A DNA stretch of 64,000 bases from Gemmobacter megaterium (lineage in GTDB: Bacteria; Pseudomonadota; Alphaproteobacteria; Rhodobacterales; Rhodobacteraceae): positions 62,001 through 126,000 of the forward strand of contig NZ_FTOT01000006.1 in the NCBI RefSeq assembly GCF_900156815.1. The letters run 5' to 3'. Positions within the stretch are counted from its first letter, which is position 1. Every line of letters begins with the position of its first letter. Made by a program: the position numbers and the translations under genes. Positions 33,013 through 41,573 of this stretch are shown one piece after another. The notes beneath the pieces were generated by a model that was given only the letters and a program-made list of their open reading frames with translations, searched no databases and was not told where the DNA came from.

Positions 33013-33786
33013 TTATGGCCCCGGCTGCGCGCCGGGGCCATTCCCCAGGTCGGTCGATAGCTGATCGGTAAAGGTCCGGGCAGCCCGAACAGTGGTGCCA
33101 TCGGCCGCAAGGTCGATCTGTGCCGTCGGCCCGATGACGGTGATCGCCAGTTGCATCCCCCCTGTATGGTCGAACACCGGCGCCGCGACTGCGGATACGC
33201 CAGGGATCGGCAGGTCGCGGGTGGTCGTGTAGCCTTGAGCCGCGGTATTGGCCACCTCGGCCCAGTAGGTGGTCTGCTGCGCTGGGTCTGGCAATTCGTG
33301 GCGAACAAGCGGTTCGGTGTTGTCACGCGGGAGGTAGGCCGCAAAAAGCCGGCCGGTGGCGGTGCCGGTAACGGTGAACATCCCCCCTGCGCGCACGTTG
33401 GCATGAATACGCTCGGGCCCTTCGTGGACATAGACGATCACCGGACCATGCAGGCCCCAGACCGTCACGGCGACCATTAGCCCTGTGTCCTCGGCCAGAA
33501 CAGGCAGGCGGCGCATGGTCTCGCGGTAGGCATCGGTGCCGCGCAGGCGTACCAGGCCAAGTTCCAGCGCAAACGGGCCAAGCGCATAAAGCCCGGTTTC
33601 CGTCTGTTCTACCATGCGGATGGTTCGCAGACTGACCAGATAGGGATGCAACTGAGACGGTGCAACGCCCACGGTTTCGGCAAGATCGCGCAGCTTGACC
33701 GGGGCGCCCACCTGCGCCATCGCGCGCAGGATGGCGCCGCCGGTTTCCAGCGATTGCACGCCGCGTTGCTGTCTGGGCTTGGTCAC
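33013..33786 (-). CDS. IclR family transcriptional regulator
   Basis: 257 residues starting at a GTG (33786) with GGAG about ten bases upstream. Winged helix-turn-helix: VQSLETGGAILRAMAQVG, LAETVGVAPSQLHPYLVSL. Effector domain: VAVTVWGLHGPVIVYVHEG, MFTVTGTATGRLFAAYL and IPGVSAVAAPVFDHTGG. Last gene of the leftward operon SDR-flavoprotein-EamA-IclR. It is a good candidate for the protein that binds the palindrome at 37224-37240 between that operon and the divergent TRAP operon. Confidence 0.93.
   Translation of the reverse strand: MTKPRQQRGVQSLETGGAILRAMAQVGAPVKLRDLAETVGVAPSQLHPYLVSLRTIRMVEQTETGLYALGPFALELGLVRLRGTDAYRETMRRLPVLAEDTGLMVAVTVWGLHGPVIVYVHEGPERIHANVRAGGMFTVTGTATGRLFAAYLPRDNTEPLVRHELPDPAQQTTYWAEVANTAAQGYTTTRDLPIPGVSAVAAPVFDHTGGMQLAITVIGPTAQIDLAADGTTVRAARTFTDQLSTDLGNGPGAQPGP
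33015..33041. terminator. hairpin between DUF475 gene and convergent iclR-type gene
   Basis: Perfect 11-bp arms ATGGCCCCGGC (33015-33025) and GCCGGGGCCAT (33031-33041) with loop TGCGC. It falls just after the DUF475 stop and inside the final codons of the convergent IclR gene, so it may stop both transcripts. No strong T-tract. Confidence 0.6.
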
Positions 33787-33810
33787 GCTGGCTCCATCCG
33801 TTGTGTTCCT

Positions 33811-34737
33811 TCACCTAGAGGCATGGGGGGCAGGCGGCAAGCCGCGCGCACGGCCTGTTGTCAGGGTCATGGATGTGATCAGGCCGATCGTGGCCAGCGC
33901 AACCCCAAGCCATTGCAGGCCATTCGGCTGAAGTCCCGCTACCGGAATCGCCATCAGCACGGCAGAGGGGGGCACAAGCGCGTTGAAGATCGACGCCCGC
34001 CCGGTGCCCAGCAGAACCACAGCCGCCGCAAATGCCGCAGGTGCCCCGCTACCGCCGATAACGCCCTGCACCATGGCCTGCTGGAGCCATGGCAGATGTG
34101 GCGCATCGGGCAGGCCCCAGACCAGCAGGTAGATGGGCAGGAACATCAGCCCGGCATAGAGCGCGACGCCGCCCGTGGTTTCGACGGGGGGCATCCGCCA
34201 GCGCCCCAGAAGCCAGCTGAACACACCCCACAAGGCGCCCGAGACGACAAAGCACAGATCGCCCGCCACGGCCCACAGGCCGCTTGCCTTGGCGGTACCG
34301 CCCCGGTCGGCGCCGATCACGATCAGCCCTGCAAGCAGCAAGGCAAGACCGACCATCCGCAGCGCGCTGATCTGCTGGCGGTCCACCAGCCGCACCAGCA
34401 ACAGCGCCACCATCACCGAAGTGCCCGGACCGATCACGACGGCATGGGCCAGCGGGGCCAGCCGGAATCCCAGGTTGAAGGACATGGAAAACGCCGGCCC
34501 GACCAACAGCGCCATCAGGATCAGGCGTCGCTGGTCCAGACGCAGGCCACGCCACAGAAACCATGGCAGCAGCACCAGCGCGGCCACACCATAGCGCAGC
34601 AGGGTCAGATCCTGCGGCCGAAAGCCCTGGGCCTGGGCGATTTCGGTGCCGACATTGAACAGGCCCCAGCCCGTCACCGCCAGCAAGCCCAGACAGATGC
34701 CCGCCACCAGACGCAGGGGCGAGACGGGTTCAGTCAT
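33811..34737 (-). CDS. EamA/DMT family permease
   Basis: 308 residues from the ATG at 34737. Ten hydrophobic segments in two EamA repeats, with an LLRYGVAALVLLPWFLWRG first-repeat segment and a SVMVALLLVRLVDRQ region. These permeases export or import metabolites such as amino acids. The ATG lies within the end of the upstream flavoprotein gene (8-bp overlap), so it is part of the same operon. Substrate unknown. Confidence 0.86.
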   Translation of the reverse strand: MTEPVSPLRLVAGICLGLLAVTGWGLFNVGTEIAQAQGFRPQDLTLLRYGVAALVLLPWFLWRGLRLDQRRLILMALLVGPAFSMSFNLGFRLAPLAHAVVIGPGTSVMVALLLVRLVDRQQISALRMVGLALLLAGLIVIGADRGGTAKASGLWAVAGDLCFVVSGALWGVFSWLLGRWRMPPVETTGGVALYAGLMFLPIYLLVWGLPDAPHLPWLQQAMVQGVIGGSGAPAAFAAAVVLLGTGRASIFNALVPPSAVLMAIPVAGLQPNGLQWLGVALATIGLITSMTLTTGRARGLPPAPHASR

Positions 34738-36439
34738 TGCCGCCCGCCATATCGCGCGCGGCGATCCAGCCAAAGGTAATCGCCGGGCCAAGCGTGATGC
34801 CACCGCCGGGATAGTTACCACCCATGATGCTGGCCGCATCGTTCCCGGCCGCATACAGGCCCGGAACGGGGCGTCCGTCCTGATCCAGCACCTGCGCGCG
34901 GCCATTGGTTTTCAGCCCGGCAAAGGTGCCCAGATCGCCGACATACAGCCGCACGGCATAGAATGGCCCCTTGGCCAGCGGTGCCACGCAGGGGTTGGGC
35001 TTGTGGTCGGGGTCGCCCAGACTGCGGTTGTAGCTGGTCGATCCCTTGCCAAAGGCCGGGTCTTCGCCCCGGTCGGCGTGGCGATTGAACTCGGCCACTT
35101 CAGCCTCCATCATCACCGGATCGGCACCGATCTGCCGGGCCAGATCCGCAATCGTGGCGCCGCGCAGCAGATAGCCATCCTTGATCAGGTGGCCATAGGG
35201 CACTGGCGCCGGCTTTGCGAACCCCAGACCGTATTTGCGAAAGGCCCGGTGATCGGCCACGAACCAGGCCGCCAGTTCGGCATCGGGGCCGCCTTCCTCC
35301 TGGCAGCGTTTGACCATGGCCTGACAGAAATCATGGTAGCTTTGCGCCTCGTTCACAAAGCGGCGGCCAGAGCGGGTGACGGCAATGACGCCGGGTTTGG
35401 ACCTGTCGACGAAATGCGGGAATGTTCCCAGCGTGCCATCCTTGCGCCTTGGGCGCGAAATGGGCACCCAGGCAGCGGCATGGGGCAGGGTGGTATCGAG
35501 ATCTGCCCCCACTGCCTCGCCCAGACGCAACCCGTCGCCGGTGTTGCCGGGGGGCGCCGGGCTGACATGTTCGTGGCCGCTGGGGGCATGGGGCATCAGT
35601 TCCTTGCGGCGCAGCGCATCCTGCGGGAAACCGCCTGCGGCAAGGACGACGCCCTTGCGGGCCGCCACTTCGATTTCGCCCGTGCGGGTGTGCAGGATGG
35701 CGCCGGTCACGCGGCCCGTATCGTCGCGGATCAGGCGCCTGACGGGAGAGTCGGTCCAGATCTCGACGCCTGTGTCAAAGGCCGATTTGGCCAGCCGCCC
35801 GACCAGCGCATTGCCATTGGTCAGCCGCATGGGGCGGCCATGCAGCAGAACATCGCGCAGATATTTGGCAAAAAGCTGCCCTACAAACGCAAAGGACACG
35901 GGCGAGCGCAGAACGTTGAAGAAATGCAGCAACTCCTTGCCGGACCCGATCATCATGCCCAGCACGGTGATTTCGGCCAGTGGCGGGCGCAGGCGGCGCA
36001 CCTCTGGCCCCAGCCCGCGCGCGTCGAAGGGCCGGGCGACGATAGAGCGGCCGCCATCCATGCCGCCGGGCGCTGTCGGGTGATAATCGGCAAAGGTGGG
36101 GCCAAGATCGAATTGCAACGCGGTGTTCTGTTCAAAGAACTCCACGGCCTTGGGCCCGGCATCCAGAAAGGCATCCACCCGGTCGGCATCGAAATGCGCG
36201 CCTGCCTCGTGGTGCAGATAGGTGCGGGCCTTGTCCTTGCTGTCCTGAACACCGGCGCGCTGGGCGGGCGCGTTGCAGGGAATCCACATCCAGCCGCCTG
36301 ACCGGGCCGTGGTGCCGCCGAACACCGGCTCTTTTTCCGCGACCAGAACCGACAGGCGCCGATGCGCCGCCGCAACGGCGGTGGCCAGCCCCCCGGCGCC
36401 CGACCCCACCACCAGAACATCGACCTCGTGCCGCCGCAT
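34730..36439 (-). CDS. FAD-dependent oxidoreductase (fumarate reductase / 3-ketosteroid dehydrogenase-like flavoprotein)
   Basis: 569 residues from the ATG at 36439, which has AAGGAGAG upstream (a TTG 18 bp further upstream is less likely). The N-terminal dinucleotide fold VDVLVVGSGAGGLATAVAA, followed by KEPVFGGTTARSGGWMWIP, and a C-terminal FAD-binding LYAAGNDAASIMGGNYPGGG are diagnostic of the FAD_binding_2 family. Such enzymes desaturate or reduce C-C bonds in organic acids or steroids. Operon with an SDR upstream and EamA permease downstream, opposite a TRAP system: probably first steps on the imported acid. Confidence 0.9.
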   Translation of the reverse strand: MRRHEVDVLVVGSGAGGLATAVAAAHRRLSVLVAEKEPVFGGTTARSGGWMWIPCNAPAQRAGVQDSKDKARTYLHHEAGAHFDADRVDAFLDAGPKAVEFFEQNTALQFDLGPTFADYHPTAPGGMDGGRSIVARPFDARGLGPEVRRLRPPLAEITVLGMMIGSGKELLHFFNVLRSPVSFAFVGQLFAKYLRDVLLHGRPMRLTNGNALVGRLAKSAFDTGVEIWTDSPVRRLIRDDTGRVTGAILHTRTGEIEVAARKGVVLAAGGFPQDALRRKELMPHAPSGHEHVSPAPPGNTGDGLRLGEAVGADLDTTLPHAAAWVPISRPRRKDGTLGTFPHFVDRSKPGVIAVTRSGRRFVNEAQSYHDFCQAMVKRCQEEGGPDAELAAWFVADHRAFRKYGLGFAKPAPVPYGHLIKDGYLLRGATIADLARQIGADPVMMEAEVAEFNRHADRGEDPAFGKGSTSYNRSLGDPDHKPNPCVAPLAKGPFYAVRLYVGDLGTFAGLKTNGRAQVLDQDGRPVPGLYAAGNDAASIMGGNYPGGGITLGPAITFGWIAARDMAGGND

Positions 36440-36453
36440 GGCGTCTCTCCTTG

Positions 36454-37206
36454 TCAAGCCGTCAGATAGCCACCGTCGACCGGCAGCAATGTGCCGGTGA
36501 CGTAGCTGGACATGTCAGAGGCCAGGAACAGGACCGGCCCCACCAGTTCGTCGGGTTGCCCCGTGCGGCCCATCGGGGTGTGGGCCATGAAGCGGCCGAT
36601 GGCCGCGGCGTTCGTGCGCGTCGCCTCGGTCATCGGGGTGTCGATCACGCCCGGTGCGATGGCGTTGACGCGGATGCCAAGCGGTGCCAGTTCATTGGCC
36701 AGCGCGCGGGTCAGTTGCAGGACCGCCCCCTTGGAGGCGGCATAGGCCGACAGTCCAGGCCCGGCCGAGACCGACATGATGGATCCCAGGTTCACCACGC
36801 GCCCCCGCGTGGCGCGCAACTGGTCCAGGAACGCCCGCGTCACCAGCATGGGGCCAGTCGCATTCACCGCCATGACCGCGGCCCAGTCGCCTTCGAACCC
36901 AGGCGAATCGGCAGGGGTGCGGCGGATGATACCGGCGTTGTTGACCAGTATGGCCGCGGGGCCGAGATGCTGCGCCACCCCATCCGCAAAGTCGCGGACC
37001 GAGGTGCCGTCGGTCACATCCAGCTCCAGCCCGACGGCCCGCCCGCCCAGCGCGGCGATTTCGGCTGCAACATCCTTGGCGCCAGCCGCGTTGACATCGC
37101 CAATCGCCACCATCGCGCCGGCATGGGCCAGACCAAGCGCAATGGCGCGGCCATTGCCTTGGGCGCCGCCCGTGACGACGGCGACCTGCCCTGTGATTCC
37201 CTGCAT
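36454..37206 (-). CDS. short-chain dehydrogenase/reductase
   Basis: 250 residues. Classical SDR: cofactor motif TGGAQGNGRAI, NNAGII, catalytic Ser in LGSIMSVSAG and YAASKGA with the catalytic Tyr and Lys, C-terminal GTLLPVDGGY. NAD(P)-dependent alcohol/ketone oxidoreductase; Asp in AIGDVN after the second strand suggests NAD. First gene of the leftward operon, with GGGAGGACGCC before the ATG, and divergent from the TRAP binding protein. Confidence 0.93.
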   Translation of the reverse strand: MQGITGQVAVVTGGAQGNGRAIALGLAHAGAMVAIGDVNAAGAKDVAAEIAALGGRAVGLELDVTDGTSVRDFADGVAQHLGPAAILVNNAGIIRRTPADSPGFEGDWAAVMAVNATGPMLVTRAFLDQLRATRGRVVNLGSIMSVSAGPGLSAYAASKGAVLQLTRALANELAPLGIRVNAIAPGVIDTPMTEATRTNAAAIGRFMAHTPMGRTGQPDELVGPVLFLASDMSSYVTGTLLPVDGGYLTA

Positions 37207-37223
37207 GGCGTCCTCCCAGCCAA

Positions 37224-37240
37224 ATTTGCATGTTGCAAAT
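37224..37240. promoter_or_regulatory. palindromic operator between SDR and TRAP operons
   Basis: Perfect inverted repeat ATTTGCA-TGT-TGCAAAT, 17 bp, in the 134-bp divergent gap. It overlaps the likely promoters of both operons (a TTGACT at 37245-37250 points rightward). The 7-3-7 form with central TGT matches that of the site at 28779, and the nearby IclR (33013-33786) is the obvious candidate binder. Confidence 0.65.
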
Positions 37241-37340
37241 TGATTTGACTATAACTAACGTTTTTCCCATGCCAAGCCGAAAACCGCTTGGCGCCACGGA
37301 GGGCCCCGGCCATGATCGGCCGGGGTGGCACAGGGAGGAC

Positions 37341-38384
37341 ATGATGAAGAAGCGCCTTGCGGCGGCCCTTGCGGCTGCCAGTATTCTTGCAGGGGCCGTT
37401 GCCCCCGCCACCGCGCAGACCTTTGACCTGCAAAGCGTGTTCGGCCTGAACACCCCGTCGATCGGACCCAGCCCGAAGCTGTGGGCCGAACGGGTCAAGC
37501 TGATGACCGGCGGCAAGGTCACGATCAACGTGCATGGAGCCGGCGACTTTGTGCCGCCGTTCGAGGTGTTCGGCGCGGTGTCATCGGGTGCGTTGCCCAT
37601 GGGGTTCGACTGGATCGGCTATTGGGCGAACCAGATTCCCGTGGCGAACCTTGTGGGCTCCATGCCGTTCGGTCCCGAGCCGGACATCACGCTGGCCTGG
37701 ATGTTCAAGGGCGGCGGGCTGGAGATCATCCAGAAGGCCTATGATCCGCATGGCGTGGTCGTGCTGCCCTGCCATCTGGTCGGGGCCGAGGCGGGCGGTT
37801 GGTTCAACAAGGAAATCAACACCGTTGACGACCTCAAGGGCCTGAACATGCGGATCGCGGGTCTGGGCGGCAAGACGCTTGCCAGGATGGGCGCGAACAC
37901 GCAACTGGTTCCCGCAGGCGAGATCTTTGTATCGCTGGAAACCGGGCGCATCGACGCGGCGGAGTTCTCTGCCCCGCAGCTGGATGTGGGGCTGGGGTTC
38001 CAGCGGGTGACGAAGTATTACTACTTCCCCGGTTGGCACCAGCCGTCCAGCTGGGACAGCATCATCATCAACAAGGCGGTCTGGGACGGATTCGATTCCG
38101 ATACCCAGCAGGTGATGCGCGAAGCCTGCTTCGCCAATATCTCGTGGAACCTGGCCGATCAGGTGAACGCCCAGGCAGAGGCGATCAAGACCATCCGTGA
38201 TGCGGGTGTCGATGTGCGCCGCTTCCCCGACGAGGTGTTGCTGGCCATGCAGGCGGCTGCCAAGGAAGTACTGGCAGAAGAGGCAAAGAACGACGCCATC
38301 TTTGCCGAGGCGCTGGACTCGCTGACCGCCTATATGGACGGCGTAGGCGAATGGGCGCGTCTGCAGGCACTGCCGCGCGACTGA
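37341..38384 (+). CDS. TRAP transporter solute-binding protein (DctP family, TakP-like)
   Basis: 347 residues from the ATG at 37341 with AGGGAGGAC in front. The N-terminus MMKKRLAAALAAASILAGA ending in TAQ is a Sec signal peptide. The ligand-binding segment ETGRIDAAEFSAPQLDVGLG and the following KYYYFPGWHQP are characteristic of the TakP-like subgroup (2-oxo acid and related organic acid binders; some use a cation). It delivers substrate to the DctQ/DctM pair downstream. A GC hairpin at 38393-38417 separates it from the permease genes. Confidence 0.93.
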   Translation: MMKKRLAAALAAASILAGAVAPATAQTFDLQSVFGLNTPSIGPSPKLWAERVKLMTGGKVTINVHGAGDFVPPFEVFGAVSSGALPMGFDWIGYWANQIPVANLVGSMPFGPEPDITLAWMFKGGGLEIIQKAYDPHGVVVLPCHLVGAEAGGWFNKEINTVDDLKGLNMRIAGLGGKTLARMGANTQLVPAGEIFVSLETGRIDAAEFSAPQLDVGLGFQRVTKYYYFPGWHQPSSWDSIIINKAVWDGFDSDTQQVMREACFANISWNLADQVNAQAEAIKTIRDAGVDVRRFPDEVLLAMQAAAKEVLAEEAKNDAIFAEALDSLTAYMDGVGEWARLQALPRD

Positions 38385-38392
38385 TATCGACC

Positions 38393-38417
38393 GGGCGGCC
38401 GACAGATGCGGCCGCCC
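38393..38417 (+). terminator. attenuator-type hairpin between dctP and dctQ
   Basis: Arms GGGCGGCC (38393-38400) and GGCCGCCC (38410-38417) followed by CTTT. Such structures after a binding-protein gene commonly raise its expression above the membrane subunits. Confidence 0.55.
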
Positions 38418-38436
38418 CTTTCCCGACAGGATCGCC

Positions 38437-38979
38437 ATGCGCCTTGCCGACCGCATTCTTGATCTGCTGTGCCTGCCCGCAAAATGGGCAAGCTGGCTTA
38501 TATTGCCGCTGATCGGCTCGATCCTGGCCGCGATCTTTTTGGCGAAGCTGGGGCAGAACACCTTGGTCTCGTGGTCGCAGCCGGTGCCGGTGCTGGGCAG
38601 GGCGATCACGGTGAATTCGCTGCTGGATTTCCAATGGTATGTTTTCGCGTTGCTGGTCCTGTTCGGCGGCATCCTGGCCTATCGCAATGACCGGCATGTC
38701 GCGGTGGAAACCGTCGCATTGAACCTGCCGCCCCGTGGCAGGCTGCTGCTTCGGGTGCTGGGCGATCTGCTGCTGTTGACGCCGTTCTGTGCGATCATTG
38801 CCTGGTACGGCTACAGCTATGCCATGACTGCCTATGTCACCGGCGAAGGATCGACGCAGGGCGGCCTGATGAACCGCTGGGCGATCAAGGCCATGCTGCC
38901 ACTGGCCTTTGCCATGCTGACCGCTGCGGGCGTGCTGCGCGGTCTGGCCGGGATTGTCCTGTTGGTCCGGGGACGCTGA
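38437..38979 (+). CDS. TRAP transporter small permease (DctQ family)
   Basis: 180 residues with four hydrophobic segments, the DctQ layout. It partners the DctM subunit (start 2 bp after this stop) and the TakP-like protein upstream. The sequence is poorly conserved, as usual for DctQ, so the call rests on size, topology and position. Confidence 0.88.
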   Translation: MRLADRILDLLCLPAKWASWLILPLIGSILAAIFLAKLGQNTLVSWSQPVPVLGRAITVNSLLDFQWYVFALLVLFGGILAYRNDRHVAVETVALNLPPRGRLLLRVLGDLLLLTPFCAIIAWYGYSYAMTAYVTGEGSTQGGLMNRWAIKAMLPLAFAMLTAAGVLRGLAGIVLLVRGR

Positions 38980-38980
38980 G

Positions 38981-40312
38981 ATGGAACATCTGTGGCCGGT
39001 TCTCATGCTGCTGGGTCTGATGGCGGGAATATTCACGGGCTATCCGGTGGCCTTTGTGCTGGCCGGGACGGGCATCCTGTTTGCGTTCCTCAACGGAATC
39101 CCGGTGATCTTTCTGTCGCTGGGTGTCGGGCGCATCTTTTCGGGGGTGCTCGCGAACTGGCTGTTGGTGGCCATTCCGCTGTTCGTGTTCATGGGCCTGA
39201 TGCTGGAGCGGTCTGGGATTGCAGAGCGCCTGCTGCGATCGCTGGCATCGGCCTTTCGGGGCATGTCGGGGGCCTATGCCTTTGCCGTCGCCATCATTGG
39301 TGTCATCATGGCGGCATCCACCGGGATCATCGGGGCCTCTGTCGTGCTGATGGGCATGATGGCGCTGCCGGCGATGAAGGAAAACAACTATGATATGCGG
39401 CTGGCCTCGGGCCTGATTGCCTCCAGCGGTACACTTGGGATTCTGATCCCCCCGTCGATCATGCTGATCATTCTGGGGGATCAGCTGCGGATTTCGGTGG
39501 GCGATCTGTTCATGGGGGCCGTCGTTCCGGGGTTGCTGCTGGGCACGCTTTACGTTGTCTATCTGATTGCGGTGGCCATCCTGCAACCGCATCGGATGCC
39601 ACCGGCGGCAAGGACCGATCCCTTGCCCTTGGGCGCCGCATTGTCGCGGCTGGCGCGGGATCTGCTGGCGCCGCTGATCCTGATCTTTTCGGTGCTCGGC
39701 ACCATCGTGGCAGGTATCGCCACACCGACCGAGTCGGCAGCCATCGGTGCGGCAGGCGCGATGCTTCTCGCTTTTTCCTCGGGCAACCTGCGGCTGAAAA
39801 CCTTGCGCGAGTCGCTTTACGAGACGACGTCCACCACGGCCATGATCGTGTTCGTGATGATCGGCGCCTCGATCTATTCGGTGGTATTCCGGCGCCTTGG
39901 CGGCGATGCCATGCTGGCGGACCTGTTCCTTGGTGAGGGTGCGCGCCCGATGGTTGTCATGCTGACGATCATGGCGCTGATCTTCGTGCTGGGTTTCTTT
40001 CTGGAATGGGTCGAGATCTCGTTGGTGGTGGTGCCCATTGTGGCGCCCATCCTGACCCAGCTGGACTTTGGGATGCCATCCGAGCATGTGCTGATCTGGT
40101 TTGCGATTGCGCTGGCGGTGAACTTGCAGACCAGCTTTCTGACTCCGCCCTTCGGCTATGCGCTGTTCTATCTGCGCGGCATTGCGCCGGATCTGCCGAT
40201 CTCGACAATCTATCGCGGGGTCATTCCCTTTGTGCTGCTGCAACTTCTGGCGCTGGCCCTGGTGCTTGGCTTTCCGGGGCTTGCGTTGAACCTGCCAATG
40301 TCGCTGCGCTGA
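38981..40312 (+). CDS. TRAP transporter large permease (DctM family)
   Basis: 443 residues, full length. DctM features: FTGYPVAFVLAGTGILFAF near the N-terminus, STGIIGASVVLMGMMALP, SSGTLGILIPPSIMLIILG and, near the end, LTPPFGYALFYLRG. About twelve membrane segments. Sodium-coupled permease working with the preceding DctQ and DctP. The start ATG at 38981 is one base after the dctQ stop; the longer frame from 38954 is rejected. Confidence 0.93.
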   Translation: MEHLWPVLMLLGLMAGIFTGYPVAFVLAGTGILFAFLNGIPVIFLSLGVGRIFSGVLANWLLVAIPLFVFMGLMLERSGIAERLLRSLASAFRGMSGAYAFAVAIIGVIMAASTGIIGASVVLMGMMALPAMKENNYDMRLASGLIASSGTLGILIPPSIMLIILGDQLRISVGDLFMGAVVPGLLLGTLYVVYLIAVAILQPHRMPPAARTDPLPLGAALSRLARDLLAPLILIFSVLGTIVAGIATPTESAAIGAAGAMLLAFSSGNLRLKTLRESLYETTSTTAMIVFVMIGASIYSVVFRRLGGDAMLADLFLGEGARPMVVMLTIMALIFVLGFFLEWVEISLVVVPIVAPILTQLDFGMPSEHVLIWFAIALAVNLQTSFLTPPFGYALFYLRGIAPDLPISTIYRGVIPFVLLQLLALALVLGFPGLALNLPMSLR

Positions 40313-40316
40313 CCGG

Positions 40317-40339
40317 GGCGGGCCACCGGAGGGCCCGCC
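40317..40339. terminator. hairpin after TRAP operon
   Basis: Arms GGCGGGCC (40317-40324) and GGCCCGCC (40332-40339) in the 58-bp gap between the convergent dctM and SDR genes. Suitable for ending the TRAP transcript, though no T-run follows. Confidence 0.5.
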
Positions 40340-40370
40340 GCAATGTCGGGCGGTATATCTGTCGGTCAGG

Positions 40371-41090
40371 CTAGAGCGGCACGCCGCCGATGCTGGCGCC
40401 CCCACAGACATAGAGCGTCTGGCCCGTGACAAACCCTGCCTCCGGTTCGGCAAAGAACATGAAGGCGCGTGTGACATCGGCCGATGTGCCCAGGCGACCA
40501 ACGGGCAGGCGGCTCGCCAGATCGGTTTCCTGGTTGCTGCCCTTGGGGATGATGCCCCAGAAGTTGTCGGTCAGGATCGGGCCGGGGGCGACGACATTGA
40601 CGGTGATGCCATGCTGGGCCAGTTCCAGCGCCCAGGTGCGGGCCATACCGATCATGCCCGCCTTGGTCGCGGAATAGGCGGTGCGGGTCTTGGTCCCCAG
40701 CGCGGCACGAGAGGCATTGAACAGAACACGCCCAAAGCCGCGGTCCTTCATTGCGGGCAAGAACGCCTGCAACAGTTGTAGGGCCGCGCCAAGGTGCAGT
40801 TGCGTCAGCACCTGTAGGTCTTCGACCTGCGCCTGTTCGACAAGGTTGGGGCGGATGATCCCGGCGTTATGGACAAGATGAGTGACCTTGTGCCGCGCCG
40901 CGATGTCGGCGGCCACGCGCGCGACGGCAGCGGGATCGGTCAGATCGACCTCCATCTCCTCGACCCCTTCGGCGCCGGTGGATTGGCGGGCCAGCGAGAT
41001 GACATGCCAGCCGCGGGCGCGCATGGCTTGGGCAAGATCGGCACCGATGCCCTTGCTGCCCCCGGTGATGACGGCGGTATACTCGGCCAT
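40371..41090 (-). CDS. short-chain dehydrogenase/reductase
   Basis: 239 residues. SDR motifs TGGSKGIGADL, HNAGII, NASRAAL with the serine and YSATKAG with catalytic Tyr and Lys; C-terminal TGQTLYVCGG. It lies 10 bp beyond the ring-hydroxylating oxygenase genes (transcribed leftward after alpha and beta subunits), so it may be the cis-dihydrodiol dehydrogenase that rearomatises the oxygenase product. That role is inferred from position; cis-diol dehydrogenases of the SDR family are common. Confidence 0.9.
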   Translation of the reverse strand: MAEYTAVITGGSKGIGADLAQAMRARGWHVISLARQSTGAEGVEEMEVDLTDPAAVARVAADIAARHKVTHLVHNAGIIRPNLVEQAQVEDLQVLTQLHLGAALQLLQAFLPAMKDRGFGRVLFNASRAALGTKTRTAYSATKAGMIGMARTWALELAQHGITVNVVAPGPILTDNFWGIIPKGSNQETDLASRLPVGRLGTSADVTRAFMFFAEPEAGFVTGQTLYVCGGASIGGVPL

Positions 41091-41099
41091 GATGCCCCC

Positions 41100-41573
41100 T
41101 TATGGCAAAAGCTGGATATTGCCGAAGGCGGCATCGCAGTTGAGGATATCGACCCGCTTGCCCGCGATGCGGATCGCGCCGTCGACCAGACGCAACTGGT
41201 GGCGCACGGTCAGTGCCAGCAGCATCTGATCATCCAGCCGGGTTTCGACATAGTGCATCTGGGTCACGACCTCTGCCGCATCGTCGGTCAGCGATACGAC
41301 ACGCGGCCGGTTCAGCACATGGTGGCAGCGGCTTTTCGGCTTCTGGCTGAAAGTGCGCGCGCCGTGCAGCCGTTCCACCCGCAGGCGCAGCATGAAGTTG
41401 TCCTCATACAGCAACGAGGTTTCGTTGACCGGATCCTGTTGGTTCCAGTTCAGCGGCATCCAGTAGATCGCCTCGGGCAGCCACAGCGACAGCCAGTCCT
41501 GATACTGGCCCTGATCCAGCATCCAGGCTTCGTCATGGACAAAGTCGATGACAGAATCTTTTGTCAGCATCAT
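41100..41573 (-). CDS. aromatic-ring-hydroxylating dioxygenase beta subunit
   Basis: 157 residues from the ATG at 41573, overlapping the alpha-subunit stop (ATGA). The cystatin-like beta-subunit fold is recognisable from VIDFVHDEAWMLDQGQYQDW, YEDNFMLRLRVERLHGARTF and SRCHHVLNRP. Beta subunits have a structural role in the alpha3beta3 hexamer. The conserved ordering alpha, beta, SDR on the same strand supports one operon. Confidence 0.93.
   Translation of the reverse strand: MMLTKDSVIDFVHDEAWMLDQGQYQDWLSLWLPEAIYWMPLNWNQQDPVNETSLLYEDNFMLRLRVERLHGARTFSQKPKSRCHHVLNRPRVVSLTDDAAEVVTQMHYVETRLDDQMLLALTVRHQLRLVDGAIRIAGKRVDILNCDAAFGNIQLLP

Noticed and set aside
38885-40501. Minus-strand open frame of 538 codons opposite a TRAP permease
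   Set aside because: His/Gln/Arg-rich shadow of the hydrophobic DctM gene.
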